From assembly GCA_043782425.1 (NCBI GenBank), contig JAYWAM010000012.1, forward strand, positions 1 to 20,268: DNA of 20,268 nucleotides, in the 5' to 3' direction. The translations under genes and the position numbers were made by a program. The stretch comes from JAYWAM01 sp043782425. Lineage in GTDB: Bacteria > Pseudomonadota > Gammaproteobacteria > Burkholderiales > Usitatibacteraceae. A model generated the notes under the pieces. The model made no database searches. It worked only from the letters and a program-made list of their open reading frames with translations, and was not told the DNA's origin. Positions within the stretch are counted from its first letter, which is position 1; every line of letters begins with the position of its first letter. Below are positions 6,783 to 14,573 of the stretch, piece after piece.

Positions 6783-7605
6783 GTTCTCCGCCAATCTGTC
6801 AATTCTGTTCACAGAACACGCGTTTCTTGACCGCTTCGAGGCCGCGTCGCGCGCGGGATTCAAGGCCACGGAGTTTTGGTTTCCGTACGACTGGCCGGTT
6901 GAGGACATTGCGAGCCGGCTAGACAGGTACAGCCTCAAATGCCTAGCCATCAACACGCCACCCGGCGACATGGCGCTCGGGGAATGGGGCGTAGGCATCT
7001 TCCCATCACGTAAACAAGAATTTGAAGCCGGGGTCCGGCTTGCTATCAATTACGCGGTCGCGCTGCACTGCGAGGCAATCCACGTCATGGCGGGAATCGT
7101 GCCGTCCGCCGGGAACTGTAGCGCTAATGGACGTGGTGGCCTCGACGACGAGGATTTTTCCTCGACCTATGTGCGCAACATTGCTTATGCCTGCCGACTG
7201 GCGAAAGCGGCCAGACTCGCAGTACTCATCGAGCCCCTCAATCCATTTGATCGACCGGGGTACTACCTACAAACTATGGCGCAAGCACACGACATCGTCG
7301 CCAGCATTGGCGAATCGAATCTGTTGATCATGATGGACCTCTACCATGTCCAAATGACAGAGGGTAATGTGACGGAAAAGTTAAGGCGTTACCTGCCGCA
7401 GATTGGACATATTCAGATCGCCGATGTGCCAGGCCGACACGAGCCTGGCACAGGCGAATTGAACTACGATTTTATTCTTCGTGAGATCGACAGATTGCAG
7501 TATGGCGGCTGGGTCGGCTGCGAGTATGGCCCCTTAGAAACGTCCGCTTCAAGCCTCGGCTGGGCCAAGCCTTATGCCAGGGTGAATTTGCCCCAGCGAG
7601 AATAG
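6775..7605 (+). CDS. otnI: 2-oxo-tetronate isomerase (hydroxypyruvate isomerase family)
   Basis: A 276-residue TIM-barrel sugar isomerase. Family segments seen are PKFSANLS and FTEHAFLDRF at the start, EFWFPYDWP, INTPPGDMALGEWG, and the metal and acid-base residues in LIEPLNP, MMDLYHVQ, HIQIADVPGRHEPGTGE and GCEYGP. The known reaction converts 2-oxo-tetronate, the DenD or LtnD product, to 3-oxo-tetronate for OtnK. All four expected acidic and His positions are kept. The one visible change is CEYGP where CEYKP is common. The ATG at 6775 overlaps denD by 8 bases; an in-frame TTG at 6766 is a possible alternative start. This is the last gene of the operon. Confidence 0.9.
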   Translation: MPKFSANLSILFTEHAFLDRFEAASRAGFKATEFWFPYDWPVEDIASRLDRYSLKCLAINTPPGDMALGEWGVGIFPSRKQEFEAGVRLAINYAVALHCEAIHVMAGIVPSAGNCSANGRGGLDDEDFSSTYVRNIAYACRLAKAARLAVLIEPLNPFDRPGYYLQTMAQAHDIVASIGESNLLIMMDLYHVQMTEGNVTEKLRRYLPQIGHIQIADVPGRHEPGTGELNYDFILREIDRLQYGGWVGCEYGPLETSASSLGWAKPYARVNLPQRE

Positions 7606-7710
7606 TTTCCGAAACCAAAGAGAGGCAACGAATCTATTTTGCTTGGCATTTTCGATGAGGCAATTCGAACAATTGAGCTTTCTTCAAGGTTATGCCATGA
7701 TTTGCCCTCA

Positions 7711-7733
7711 ACTTCGCCGCCTCTAGGCGAAGT
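7711..7733 (+). terminator. Candidate hairpin after the sugar-acid operon
   Basis: ACTTCGCC (7711-7718) and GGCGAAGT (7726-7733) form a perfect 8-bp stem with a 7-base loop, 105 bases after otnI and 39 before the esterase start. It is not followed by a T-run (TCTAATAACT), so it may be a weak terminator or a 5' UTR structure of the esterase gene. A second small inverted repeat, CAATT/AATTG, lies at 7661-7675. Confidence 0.4.
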
Positions 7734-7772
7734 CTAATAACTATTCCAAACAATCTTTCGCCAGGAGCCGCC

Positions 7773-9662
7773 ATGTTTAAGAAACGTCTTATCCCCGCTC
7801 TGCTATTTTCCGCACTTGCCGCCGCCTCCGCCAGCAGCCACGCCGTTACCTTCAGCGGCGTATATCTGTTTGGCGATAGTCTCTCCGATGCGGGTTATTT
7901 CCGCCCGATTCTCCCCGCGCTAGGCGTGCCCGCCGCTGCCGTTCCCATTGTTGGGCGTTTTACCACCGGCCCCGGCCCGGTATGGTCGGAACTGGTGTCG
8001 CAGCATTACGGCGCGCCCGGAACACCGAGCAACGTGTCGGGTGGCAACATCTTCGCCCAGGGTGGCGCGCGCGTCACCTTGCCATCAACAGCCGACTTGA
8101 CGGCGCCGGGCGGTGATGTGAATCGTTCCGTTTCGACGCAAATTAACGAGTACTTCGCTGCAAGCGGCGGCATGGCTGACCGTAATGCGCTGTATGGCGT
8201 ATGGGCGGGCGCCAACGATTTTTTTGTACAGTTCTTCGCTTACGGAGCTGGTACTATCACTCAGGCACAGTTGCAAACCAACACGCTTGCCGCAACCACC
8301 GCCGAAATCCAGCAGATAGGGCGTCTCAGCAGCGCCGGGGCAAGATATATCCTGGTGTTCGGTTTGCCCGACATTGGCACCTCACTGACGTTTACGGCGC
8401 TGGGCGCAACCGCAGCCGGAGGAGCGACCGCACTTTCCGCAGGTTATAACACCACCCTCTTCACCGGACTACAATCCTCCGGTCTGCGCGTCATCCCAGT
8501 CGATACATTCACGCTTTTTTCTGAAATACGCGCCAATTATGCGGCTTACGGCATTACCAACTCCACCGCGCCGGCGTGTCTGCCTGTAGGCTCCTCGTCG
8601 CTCACTTGCGGGCCGACCAGCCTGGCTGCGGCCAATGCGGCAAGCACTTATGCGTTTGCCGACGGCGTGCACCCCACCACGGCGGTGCATCGCATTATTG
8701 CCGACTTTGTAGAATCCCTGATCGACGGTCCGCAACAGATGTCGCTGCTCGCCGAAGCACCGCTGCGCACGCGCGAAGGCCATATCCGCACGCTAGATGC
8801 CGGACTGCAAAGCGCAATGTATATGCCCACTGGCAAGCTGACCGCGTTCGCGGCGGCCGATGGCGCCAAGTTCGACATCAATGCCGGCGACACCAACCTC
8901 AACACCGATACCAAGAACCGCAGCGTCACCGTGGGACTCACTATGCGTGCCTCCGATACCTTCACCCTCGGGGTAGGCGTGGGCAAATCCACTTCCGACG
9001 CGACGTTCGCCAACGGCAAGGGCGGATTTGAAACCGACGAAAGCGTACTATCGTTTTTCGGCGCGATAAAAATGGATGGCTTCTACGCCAACGGCAGCGT
9101 GAGTGTCGCCGACGTGAGCTACGACAATATCCGTCGCAATATCCCGATAGGAATAGTGACGCGCACCGCGAGCAGCTCTACAAGCGGCTCGAACACCTCG
9201 GGCAATTTGACTGTGGGCTACGACTTTGGCATCAGCAAGGTTTCGGTCGGTCCGTTCGTGTCGTTCACTTCGCAAAACGTCGATGTCAACGCTTTCACGG
9301 AAAGCGGTTCCGGTTCCGCCGATCTGAAAATCAGCAGCCAGAAACGCATCTCACGCATCCTCAGCGCCGGTATACGCGCCTCTGCGGATATGGGCCGCTT
9401 CACGCCATTCGCACGCATTTCGCTGGATAAGGAACAAAAAAACGACGAGCGCGAGATTCTCGCCAACCCCGTCAGCGTCACCGCCGGCAATACCTACGGC
9501 ATCCCCGGCTACCGCGGCGACTCGTCCTGGGGCACCGCCACCATCGGGGTACGCGCCAACCTGAGTGAGCGCTTTGGCGTCAGCCTGATTTATAGCAGCG
9601 TCTTCAGCCGTGGCGATGTGAAACAGGATGCGCTGACGGCAAGCGCGACTTACCGCTTCTAA
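7773..9662 (+). CDS. GDSL-family esterase/lipase autotransporter
   Basis: A 629-residue outer-membrane autotransporter like EstA/EstP of Pseudomonas. A signal peptide covers 1-24 (cut after SHA). The passenger is a GDSL hydrolase: block I FGDSLSDAG with Ser36, block II Gly in FAQGGAR (about 94-100), block III GAND with Asn148, block V DGVHP with Asp297 and His300. From about 350 to the end lies a 12-strand-type beta-barrel of alternating residues, ending in TASATYRF. A terminal Phe is the usual outer-membrane assembly signal. The enzyme should face the cell surface and cleave esters or lipids. Ribosome binding site AGGAG just before the ATG. It is flanked by a hairpin upstream and a strong terminator downstream, so it is probably a single-gene unit. 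Confidence 0.93.
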   Translation: MFKKRLIPALLFSALAAASASSHAVTFSGVYLFGDSLSDAGYFRPILPALGVPAAAVPIVGRFTTGPGPVWSELVSQHYGAPGTPSNVSGGNIFAQGGARVTLPSTADLTAPGGDVNRSVSTQINEYFAASGGMADRNALYGVWAGANDFFVQFFAYGAGTITQAQLQTNTLAATTAEIQQIGRLSSAGARYILVFGLPDIGTSLTFTALGATAAGGATALSAGYNTTLFTGLQSSGLRVIPVDTFTLFSEIRANYAAYGITNSTAPACLPVGSSSLTCGPTSLAAANAASTYAFADGVHPTTAVHRIIADFVESLIDGPQQMSLLAEAPLRTREGHIRTLDAGLQSAMYMPTGKLTAFAAADGAKFDINAGDTNLNTDTKNRSVTVGLTMRASDTFTLGVGVGKSTSDATFANGKGGFETDESVLSFFGAIKMDGFYANGSVSVADVSYDNIRRNIPIGIVTRTASSSTSGSNTSGNLTVGYDFGISKVSVGPFVSFTSQNVDVNAFTESGSGSADLKISSQKRISRILSAGIRASADMGRFTPFARISLDKEQKNDEREILANPVSVTAGNTYGIPGYRGDSSWGTATIGVRANLSERFGVSLIYSSVFSRGDVKQDALTASATYRF

Positions 9663-9681
9663 CCACACCGGGCATAGAAAG

Positions 9682-9705
9682 AGGCCGCCGCGCGCGGCCT
9701 TTTTT
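9682..9705 (+). terminator. Rho-independent terminator of the esterase gene
   Basis: AGGCCGC (9682-9688) pairs with GCGGCCT (9694-9700) around CGCGC, and T9700-T9705 form the run of T. It starts 20 bases after the esterase stop. A GC-rich stem followed by six T is a classic intrinsic terminator. Confidence 0.9.
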
Positions 9706-9721
9706 GATTGCCCGATGCTCC

Positions 9722-10030
9722 ATGAAAAGAATTTACACAGCGTTGCATCTTCCCGATGCCCACATCGTCGCCAATCTGCTCACGCATTCGGGTATCGCGG
9801 TGCAGGTGTTGAACGTCAATGCGGCAGGCGCGATGGGAGAGCTGCCGATGGATGCGGCGCTGCCGCAGGTATGGCTGGAAAACGACAGGGACGAAACGGC
9901 GGCGCGCGCGCTTATTGAAAATTTTCAGCGCAGCGGTGCTTCCAATATAGTCAGGCCTTGCAGCCAGTGCGGCGAGGAAAATCCCATTGCCTTCGAGTTG
10001 TGCTGGAGTTGCGGAAGAGCGGTGCTGTGA
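9722..10030 (+). CDS. DUF2007-type protein with C-terminal zinc ribbon
   Basis: A 102-residue soluble protein. The N-terminal part (MKRIYTALHLPDAHIVANLLTHSGI) matches the small ferredoxin-like DUF2007 fold, called a putative signal-transducing domain: strand, helix over the LPDAHIVANLL segment, then strands to PQVWLEN and a helix DETAARALIENF. The last 24 residues add a zinc ribbon, CxxC (PCSQC) followed 13 residues later by CxxC (CWSC). Function unknown; zinc binding is likely. The ATG at 9722 is the first good start after the terminator; the ribosome binding site is poor. A palindrome follows it, so it is transcribed alone. Confidence 0.75.
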   Translation: MKRIYTALHLPDAHIVANLLTHSGIAVQVLNVNAAGAMGELPMDAALPQVWLENDRDETAARALIENFQRSGASNIVRPCSQCGEENPIAFELCWSCGRAVL

Positions 10031-10059
10031 GGGTACGTAAGCGAGTGAACAAATTTTTA

Positions 10060-10118
10060 ACCACCAAGCACACAAAGAGCACAAAGGATTACTTCGTGTT
10101 CTTTGTGTGCTTGGTGGT
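10060..10118. repeat. Long imperfect palindrome (27-bp arms, 5-base loop)
   Basis: The left arm 10060-10086 begins ACCACCAAGCACACAAAGA. The right arm 10092-10118 is its inverted copy, with the first 19 bases perfect and two mismatches in the remaining eight. The loop is GATTA. It has the look of a dispersed palindromic repeat family with CACAAAG and CTTTGTG units, seen in several environmental betaproteobacteria. No transposase or target duplication is visible. Between the DUF2007 gene and the redox fusion gene it could act as a terminator. The structure is certain; origin and role are inference. Confidence 0.85.
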
Positions 10119-10242
10119 AATCGCTTTCCCTGCCTGACCCGGCAAAGGGTAGTATATTTGCATGCCGTCTGGCACAATTTCAGCGACAATACAAATCACA
10201 CAATACGCTCAGCGCATTGCGCCGTATAACTGAGGGAGCACC

Positions 10243-12657
10243 ATGAGTGAACAGTTCAAGATTGTTGTAGTCGGCTCTGGCCCTAGCGGTCTTTCTGCGG
10301 CGGCGCACGCAGCCGAGCTGGGCATTTCGCATGTCCTGCTTGAGGCTGAGAAACAGCCGGCCAACACTATTTACAAGTATCAAAAGGGCAAGCATGTCAT
10401 GGCAGAGCCGGGCATTTTGCCGTTGCGCAGCCCGATGAGTTTCGCCCAGGGCACGCGCGAAAAAATCATCAGTACCTGGAACGAAGAACTGAAGAAACAC
10501 CAGGTCAATATCCGCTTTGGCGCCAATGTGACCGCCATCAAAGGCGAACGCGGCGCGTTCCAGATCACGCTGGCGTCGGGTGAAACCTTGATGTCCGAGT
10601 TCGTCATTCTCGCCATCGGCCTACAGGGCAATATTCGCAAACTCGGCACGCCGGGCGAAGATTTGCCGACGGTGCAATACCAGCTTGATGATCCCGATGA
10701 ATACGAAGACGAAACCATTGTGGTGGTGGGCGGCGGTGACGCCGGCATTGAAAACGCGCTGGCGCTGGCCAAGCAAAATCGCGTTGTCATCATCAACCGC
10801 GATACTGAATTTAACCGCTGCAAGGAAGGTAACTTTAATTTGCTGATGGCGGCCATCAAAGCCGGGATGGAAGCACGTGTCGGCGCTAGTGTGGATCGCG
10901 TCGATGCGCTGCCGGGCGGAAATTTTCCAATCAAGTTTGTCGCCAAGACACCGCAAGGCACGGAAAGCATTCCCTGCCATCGTGTAATCGCCCGCCTCGG
11001 CGCCAGCCCGCCGCGCAAACTGGTGGAAAGCTTCGGCGTCAAGTTCCCCAATAACGATCCGGGTTCGGTGCCTGAGCTGTCGGGGCATTATGAATCGAAT
11101 GTGCCCGGCCTTTATATTGTCGGTGCGCTGGGCGGTTACCCGCTCATCAAGCAGGCGATGAATCAGGGCTTTGAAGTGGTCGAGTACATTCTGGGACGCG
11201 ATGTCGAGCCTGCCGATGAGCCGCTGCTCAAGGCGAAATTCGTCAACTACAAGCGTGCGCGCGCCGTTAATGACGCGATCGCCATCATCCAGAAAAATGT
11301 TCCCGTCCTGTCCGGTCTGACCACACTGCAACTGCGCGAATTCCTGCTCGACAGCACCATACACACGCCGCAGTTTAACGAGATTATTTTCAAACGCAAT
11401 GACTACACCAATTCTTTCTTCTCGATTCTCGAAGGCGAAGTGGTGGTCTATGCCGAAGGCAAGGACGGCAAAGAAGTTGGCTTTCCGCTGCCGACCGGCG
11501 CTTTTTTCGGCGAGATGGGCTTGATCTCGGGACGCCGCCGCACGGCAACGGTCGCGGCGGGAAGAGATTGCGTGCTGATCGAAACACCACGCCGCTCTAT
11601 GCTGAAACTGCTCGCTTCGGTGGAATCGGTGCGGCGCACGCTCGATGAGGTGTCGCTCAAGCGCGCGGTGCGTAACTATCTTGCCAGCTCGCTGCCCGAA
11701 GACGAAATCGAGTATCTGGTGCAAGGCGCGGTGATCAAAAAGTTCACCGCTGGACAAGTGCTGTTCACGCAAGGCGACAAAGCTGACGGGCTGTATTTGA
11801 TCCGCCGCGGTTCGGTGACGGTATCGCGCCTGCTGGGCGGAAAAGATGTCGTGCTTTCCTACGTTCCGGCCGGCAACTACGTCGGCGAAATGGCGCTGAT
11901 CTCAGAGGCGCCGCGTTCCGCCACGGTGCGCGCCGCCGTCGCCACCGAGGCGATTCTGCTTGAATCCAGGCGCGTCACAGAGGTGATCGCGCGCAATAGC
12001 AGCATTCGCGGCCGGGTTGATATGCAATATCTGGACCGCCTGCGCGCCAACCAGGCTATGGAATTGAATACCGAATCGGGCAACCTTATCTCCTTCCTCA
12101 TGCAACAAGGCGTGGGCGAGGCGACTGACGTGCTGTTGATCGACGAATCGCTTTGCGTGCGCTGCAACAACTGCGAGAAGGCCTGCTCCGATACGCACGG
12201 CGGCGCCTCGCGCCTTAACCGCGAGGCCGGACCGACTTACGCGCAGATTCATGTTCCGACTTCATGCCGTCATTGCGAGCACCCGCATTGCATGAAAGAC
12301 TGCCCGCCCGACGCCATCCACCGCTCGCCCAACGGCGAAGTATTCATCAGCGACTCTTGTATCGGCTGCGGCAACTGCGAAAGAAATTGCCCTTATGGCG
12401 TAATCCAGCTTTCACCCGTCAACCCCAAGCGCAAGAAGCCCGGGCTGTTGCAATGGCTGTTCTTCGGCATAGGCCCGGAACCGGGCATGGAGCCGCATGT
12501 TTACAGCAAGGACATGGCCAAAAAAGCGGTGAAGTGCGATATGTGCAAGGACATCAAAGCCGGCCCCGCATGCGTGCGCGCCTGCCCGACGGGAGCGGCC
12601 ATCCGCGTCAGCCCCGAGACCTTCCTTGACTATGCGAATATTGGAGCGGAAAGCTAA
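10243..12657 (+). CDS. FAD/NAD(P) oxidoreductase fused to two cNMP-binding domains and a four-cluster ferredoxin
   Basis: An 804-residue cytoplasmic protein. Residues 1-330 are a thioredoxin-reductase/YpdA-like flavoprotein: FAD loop GSGPSG (11-16), NAD(P) loop GGGDAG (about 163-168), and a C-terminal FAD segment GLYIVGALGGYPLIKQA. No CxxC redox pair is present. Two cyclic-nucleotide-binding domains follow (about 365-470 and 490-600). Each has a phosphate-cassette-like motif, GEMGLISGRRRTATV and GEMALISEAPRSATV, with the Glu and the Arg before (S/T)A. Residues 638-790 have 16 cysteines in four groups (638/641/644/648, 675/678/683/687, 706/709/712/716, 765/768/777/781), the DmsB/HycB-type ferredoxin pattern for four [4Fe-4S] clusters. 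Probably moves electrons between NAD(P)H and an unknown partner under cNMP control. Ribosome binding site GAGGGAG. No membrane anchor. Confidence 0.88.
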   Translation: MSEQFKIVVVGSGPSGLSAAAHAAELGISHVLLEAEKQPANTIYKYQKGKHVMAEPGILPLRSPMSFAQGTREKIISTWNEELKKHQVNIRFGANVTAIKGERGAFQITLASGETLMSEFVILAIGLQGNIRKLGTPGEDLPTVQYQLDDPDEYEDETIVVVGGGDAGIENALALAKQNRVVIINRDTEFNRCKEGNFNLLMAAIKAGMEARVGASVDRVDALPGGNFPIKFVAKTPQGTESIPCHRVIARLGASPPRKLVESFGVKFPNNDPGSVPELSGHYESNVPGLYIVGALGGYPLIKQAMNQGFEVVEYILGRDVEPADEPLLKAKFVNYKRARAVNDAIAIIQKNVPVLSGLTTLQLREFLLDSTIHTPQFNEIIFKRNDYTNSFFSILEGEVVVYAEGKDGKEVGFPLPTGAFFGEMGLISGRRRTATVAAGRDCVLIETPRRSMLKLLASVESVRRTLDEVSLKRAVRNYLASSLPEDEIEYLVQGAVIKKFTAGQVLFTQGDKADGLYLIRRGSVTVSRLLGGKDVVLSYVPAGNYVGEMALISEAPRSATVRAAVATEAILLESRRVTEVIARNSSIRGRVDMQYLDRLRANQAMELNTESGNLISFLMQQGVGEATDVLLIDESLCVRCNNCEKACSDTHGGASRLNREAGPTYAQIHVPTSCRHCEHPHCMKDCPPDAIHRSPNGEVFISDSCIGCGNCERNCPYGVIQLSPVNPKRKKPGLLQWLFFGIGPEPGMEPHVYSKDMAKKAVKCDMCKDIKAGPACVRACPTGAAIRVSPETFLDYANIGAES

Positions 12658-12715
12658 TGTTTTACGAAGCGCGTCATCAGCGTTCTATTTTTTCTGTTTC
12701 TTGAATGCTGAGTAG

Positions 12716-13078
12716 TTACGTTTTCTTCACTTCGCCACGCGTGATGACTACGCCGACTTTTTTGACGCCGCGAATGTGCCCGAGCTTGGCCACTGAAATG
12801 CGCGCCCACGCAGCGCCGAAATCATTGAGCAGAATATTGGCGATGTCTTGCGCCAGCGCTTCCAGCAGTTTGAAGCGCCGCCCGGCCAGCTCTTTTTGAA
12901 TACGTTGCACGACTTCGCCGTAGTGTATGGTGTCTTTGATATCATCGCTCTTGCCTGCCGCTTCGTCCGGCAATCCGATGTCGATATTGAGTTCCAGCGT
13001 CTGTGGGCGCTGCATCTCCCACTCGTAAATGCCAACCCAGGCGTCAACGCGAAACTCGTGAATAAAAATCTGGTTCAT
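12716..13078 (-). CDS. folB: Dihydroneopterin aldolase
   Basis: A 120-residue protein of the FolB tunnelling fold. It makes 6-hydroxymethyl-dihydropterin from dihydroneopterin in folate synthesis. Family features: the N-terminal strand IFIHEFRVDAWVGIYEWE with the conserved Glu, KSDDIKDTIHYGEVV with the pterin-site Tyr, LLEALAQDIANILL, and the catalytic Lys in VAKLGHIRGVKKVGV. The ATG at 13078 is chosen over an upstream start at 13132 because FolB normally begins right at this first strand. The extra 18 residues would be unusual. It is divergent from plsY, an arrangement also found in E. coli. Confidence 0.92.
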   Translation of the reverse strand: MNQIFIHEFRVDAWVGIYEWEMQRPQTLELNIDIGLPDEAAGKSDDIKDTIHYGEVVQRIQKELAGRRFKLLEALAQDIANILLNDFGAAWARISVAKLGHIRGVKKVGVVITRGEVKKT

Positions 13079-13149
13079 GGGAAAATGCTTATATGTGGGA
13101 GAAAAATGCGGGAGAAGTTTTTGATGCAGCAATATTGTAGAGTATTGGC

Positions 13150-13803
13150 ATGAAGCATACTGTTATTGCCATTACTCTCGCTTATTTAATTGGCTCGATT
13201 CCATTCGCTGTGGTGGTGAGCTGGATCATGCGGCTGCCCGATCCACGCACCTACGGCTCGAACAATCCGGGCGCAACCAATGTGCTGCGTAGCGGCAACA
13301 AGCTCGCTGCGCTGTTGACATTGCTGGGCGATGCCGCCAAAGGCTGGGCCGCCGTCATGCTATTCCGCGCATTCGCGGCACGCTTCGAGCTTGACCCGGT
13401 TGTAATCGCGCCCGTTATATTGTTTGTTTTTTTCGGTCACATATTCCCGTTGTGGCTGAACTTCAAGGGCGGAAAGGGCGTGGCGACCGCCCTCGGCGCG
13501 TTGCTCGGGCTGCACCTCTGGTTGGGCTTGGCGACAACTGCCGTCTGGCTGGTTGTCGTCCTGTTAAGCCGCTATTCTTCCCTGGGCGCGCTGGTAGCGG
13601 CGGCATTTGCGCCCTTTGCTGCTTACTACTGGCTCAATTGGAACGCGGCTACCGCAGCGGTGGCGCTTATGTCGCTGCTATTGATCTGGCGGCACCAGTC
13701 CAACATCGAAAAACTGATGTGTGGAGACGAAAGCCGTATCGGCGAGAAACGCGCGCCGCAGAACATTGATAACAATTTCACCATCATGCCTCCAGATGCC
13801 TGA
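13150..13803 (+). CDS. plsY: Acyl-phosphate glycerol-3-phosphate acyltransferase
   Basis: A 217-residue inner-membrane protein with several membrane helices. It transfers an acyl group from acyl-phosphate to glycerol 3-phosphate, the first step of phospholipid synthesis. The three signature loops are present: LIGSIPFA near the N-terminus, GSNNPGATNVLR (about 36-47), and GHIFPLWLNFKGGKGVATALG (about 96-116). RHQSNIEKLMCGDESRIGEK is the usual end. About 19 further residues follow and make it slightly long. It shares a 71-base region with divergent folB. Confidence 0.95.
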   Translation: MKHTVIAITLAYLIGSIPFAVVVSWIMRLPDPRTYGSNNPGATNVLRSGNKLAALLTLLGDAAKGWAAVMLFRAFAARFELDPVVIAPVILFVFFGHIFPLWLNFKGGKGVATALGALLGLHLWLGLATTAVWLVVVLLSRYSSLGALVAAAFAPFAAYYWLNWNAATAAVALMSLLLIWRHQSNIEKLMCGDESRIGEKRAPQNIDNNFTIMPPDA

Positions 13804-13866
13804 TTGTGGATCAGCGTCGCTACAGCGGTATGCGCATACAAGCCCCTAGGCGGCTAAGCGAACTTG

Positions 13867-14403
13867 ATGAAAAAAATAAGACGACTGTTACTCACCCCGC
13901 TTATCTGGCTGGCTGCCCTGGTGTTTCTGATCGAAGAATTTATCTGGGACAGCACAGCCAGATTCATGGCGCGACTGGGCGCCTTGCGCGCCATCCATGC
14001 GGTAGAGAAACACATTGCCACACTTCCACCGCGCTGGGCGCTATTCGCTTTCCTGCTGCCAAGCTGCATCTTGATTCCCGCAAAATTTATTGGTCTGCAC
14101 GTCATTGCAAATGGTCACTGGTTTCTTGGCGGCATTACTTTTTTGCTGGCTAAAATTGCCGGTATCGCCTTGTTTTCGCGAATCTTCAATCTCACCCGCT
14201 CTGCGCTGCTGCATATTCTCTGGTTTTCCCGGCTATACGCATGGCTTATGTTTTACCGCAATCGTATCCACACCTATCTGGATAACTGGCCCGCCTACCA
14301 GCGGGTGAAGCGTGCAATGACAGCGCTTAAGCTCATGATGCAAGGTAAGGGCCGCTTGCTGCGTCTCCTGCGGCGTGTGCGCAGACACAAACAGGTTCCC
14401 TAG
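13867..14403 (+). CDS. Uncharacterised inner-membrane protein
   Basis: A 178-residue protein with hydrophobic segments at about 8-22, 57-77 and 82-104, and another weaker one around 112-128. The N-terminus is positive (KKIRR). The last 20 residues are very basic (GKGRLLRLLRRVRRHKQ), so the tail is likely cytoplasmic. The segments LLPSCILIPAKFIGL and AKIAGIALFSRIFNLTR resemble a conserved but uncharacterised family of proteobacterial membrane proteins; I cannot name a function. The ATG at 13867 is used; an in-frame TTG one codon earlier is ignored. It lies 63 bases after plsY on the same strand and may be read with it. Confidence 0.7.
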   Translation: MKKIRRLLLTPLIWLAALVFLIEEFIWDSTARFMARLGALRAIHAVEKHIATLPPRWALFAFLLPSCILIPAKFIGLHVIANGHWFLGGITFLLAKIAGIALFSRIFNLTRSALLHILWFSRLYAWLMFYRNRIHTYLDNWPAYQRVKRAMTALKLMMQGKGRLLRLLRRVRRHKQVP

Positions 14404-14573
14404 GGCTTGGCGATTGCGCTACCCGCGCCAGTACCAACCCGCCGTCCGAGACGCCCTGAATTGTGGTCTGCCTGTTGCAAACGCCCCGCAATAACCCGCA
14501 CCCTGCTTTGAGAGATTGCAATTTCTCCTTGCTGCACTTAGCATGGCGGCAACTTCCTCGAAAGGATTTTCTC

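Noticed and set aside
10060..10118. CRISPR repeat or insertion sequence end
   Set aside because: There is a single palindrome, with no direct repeats and spacers and no transposase frame beside it.
10621..11772. 383-residue open frame on the minus strand
   Set aside because: It lies entirely antisense to the redox fusion gene, whose domains and motifs are clear. The long open frame follows from the codon bias of the real gene.
14463..14573. Upstream extension of the S9C peptidase
   Set aside because: It would place 37 residues before a clear signal peptide, and the ATG at 14574 has a good AAAGGA site.
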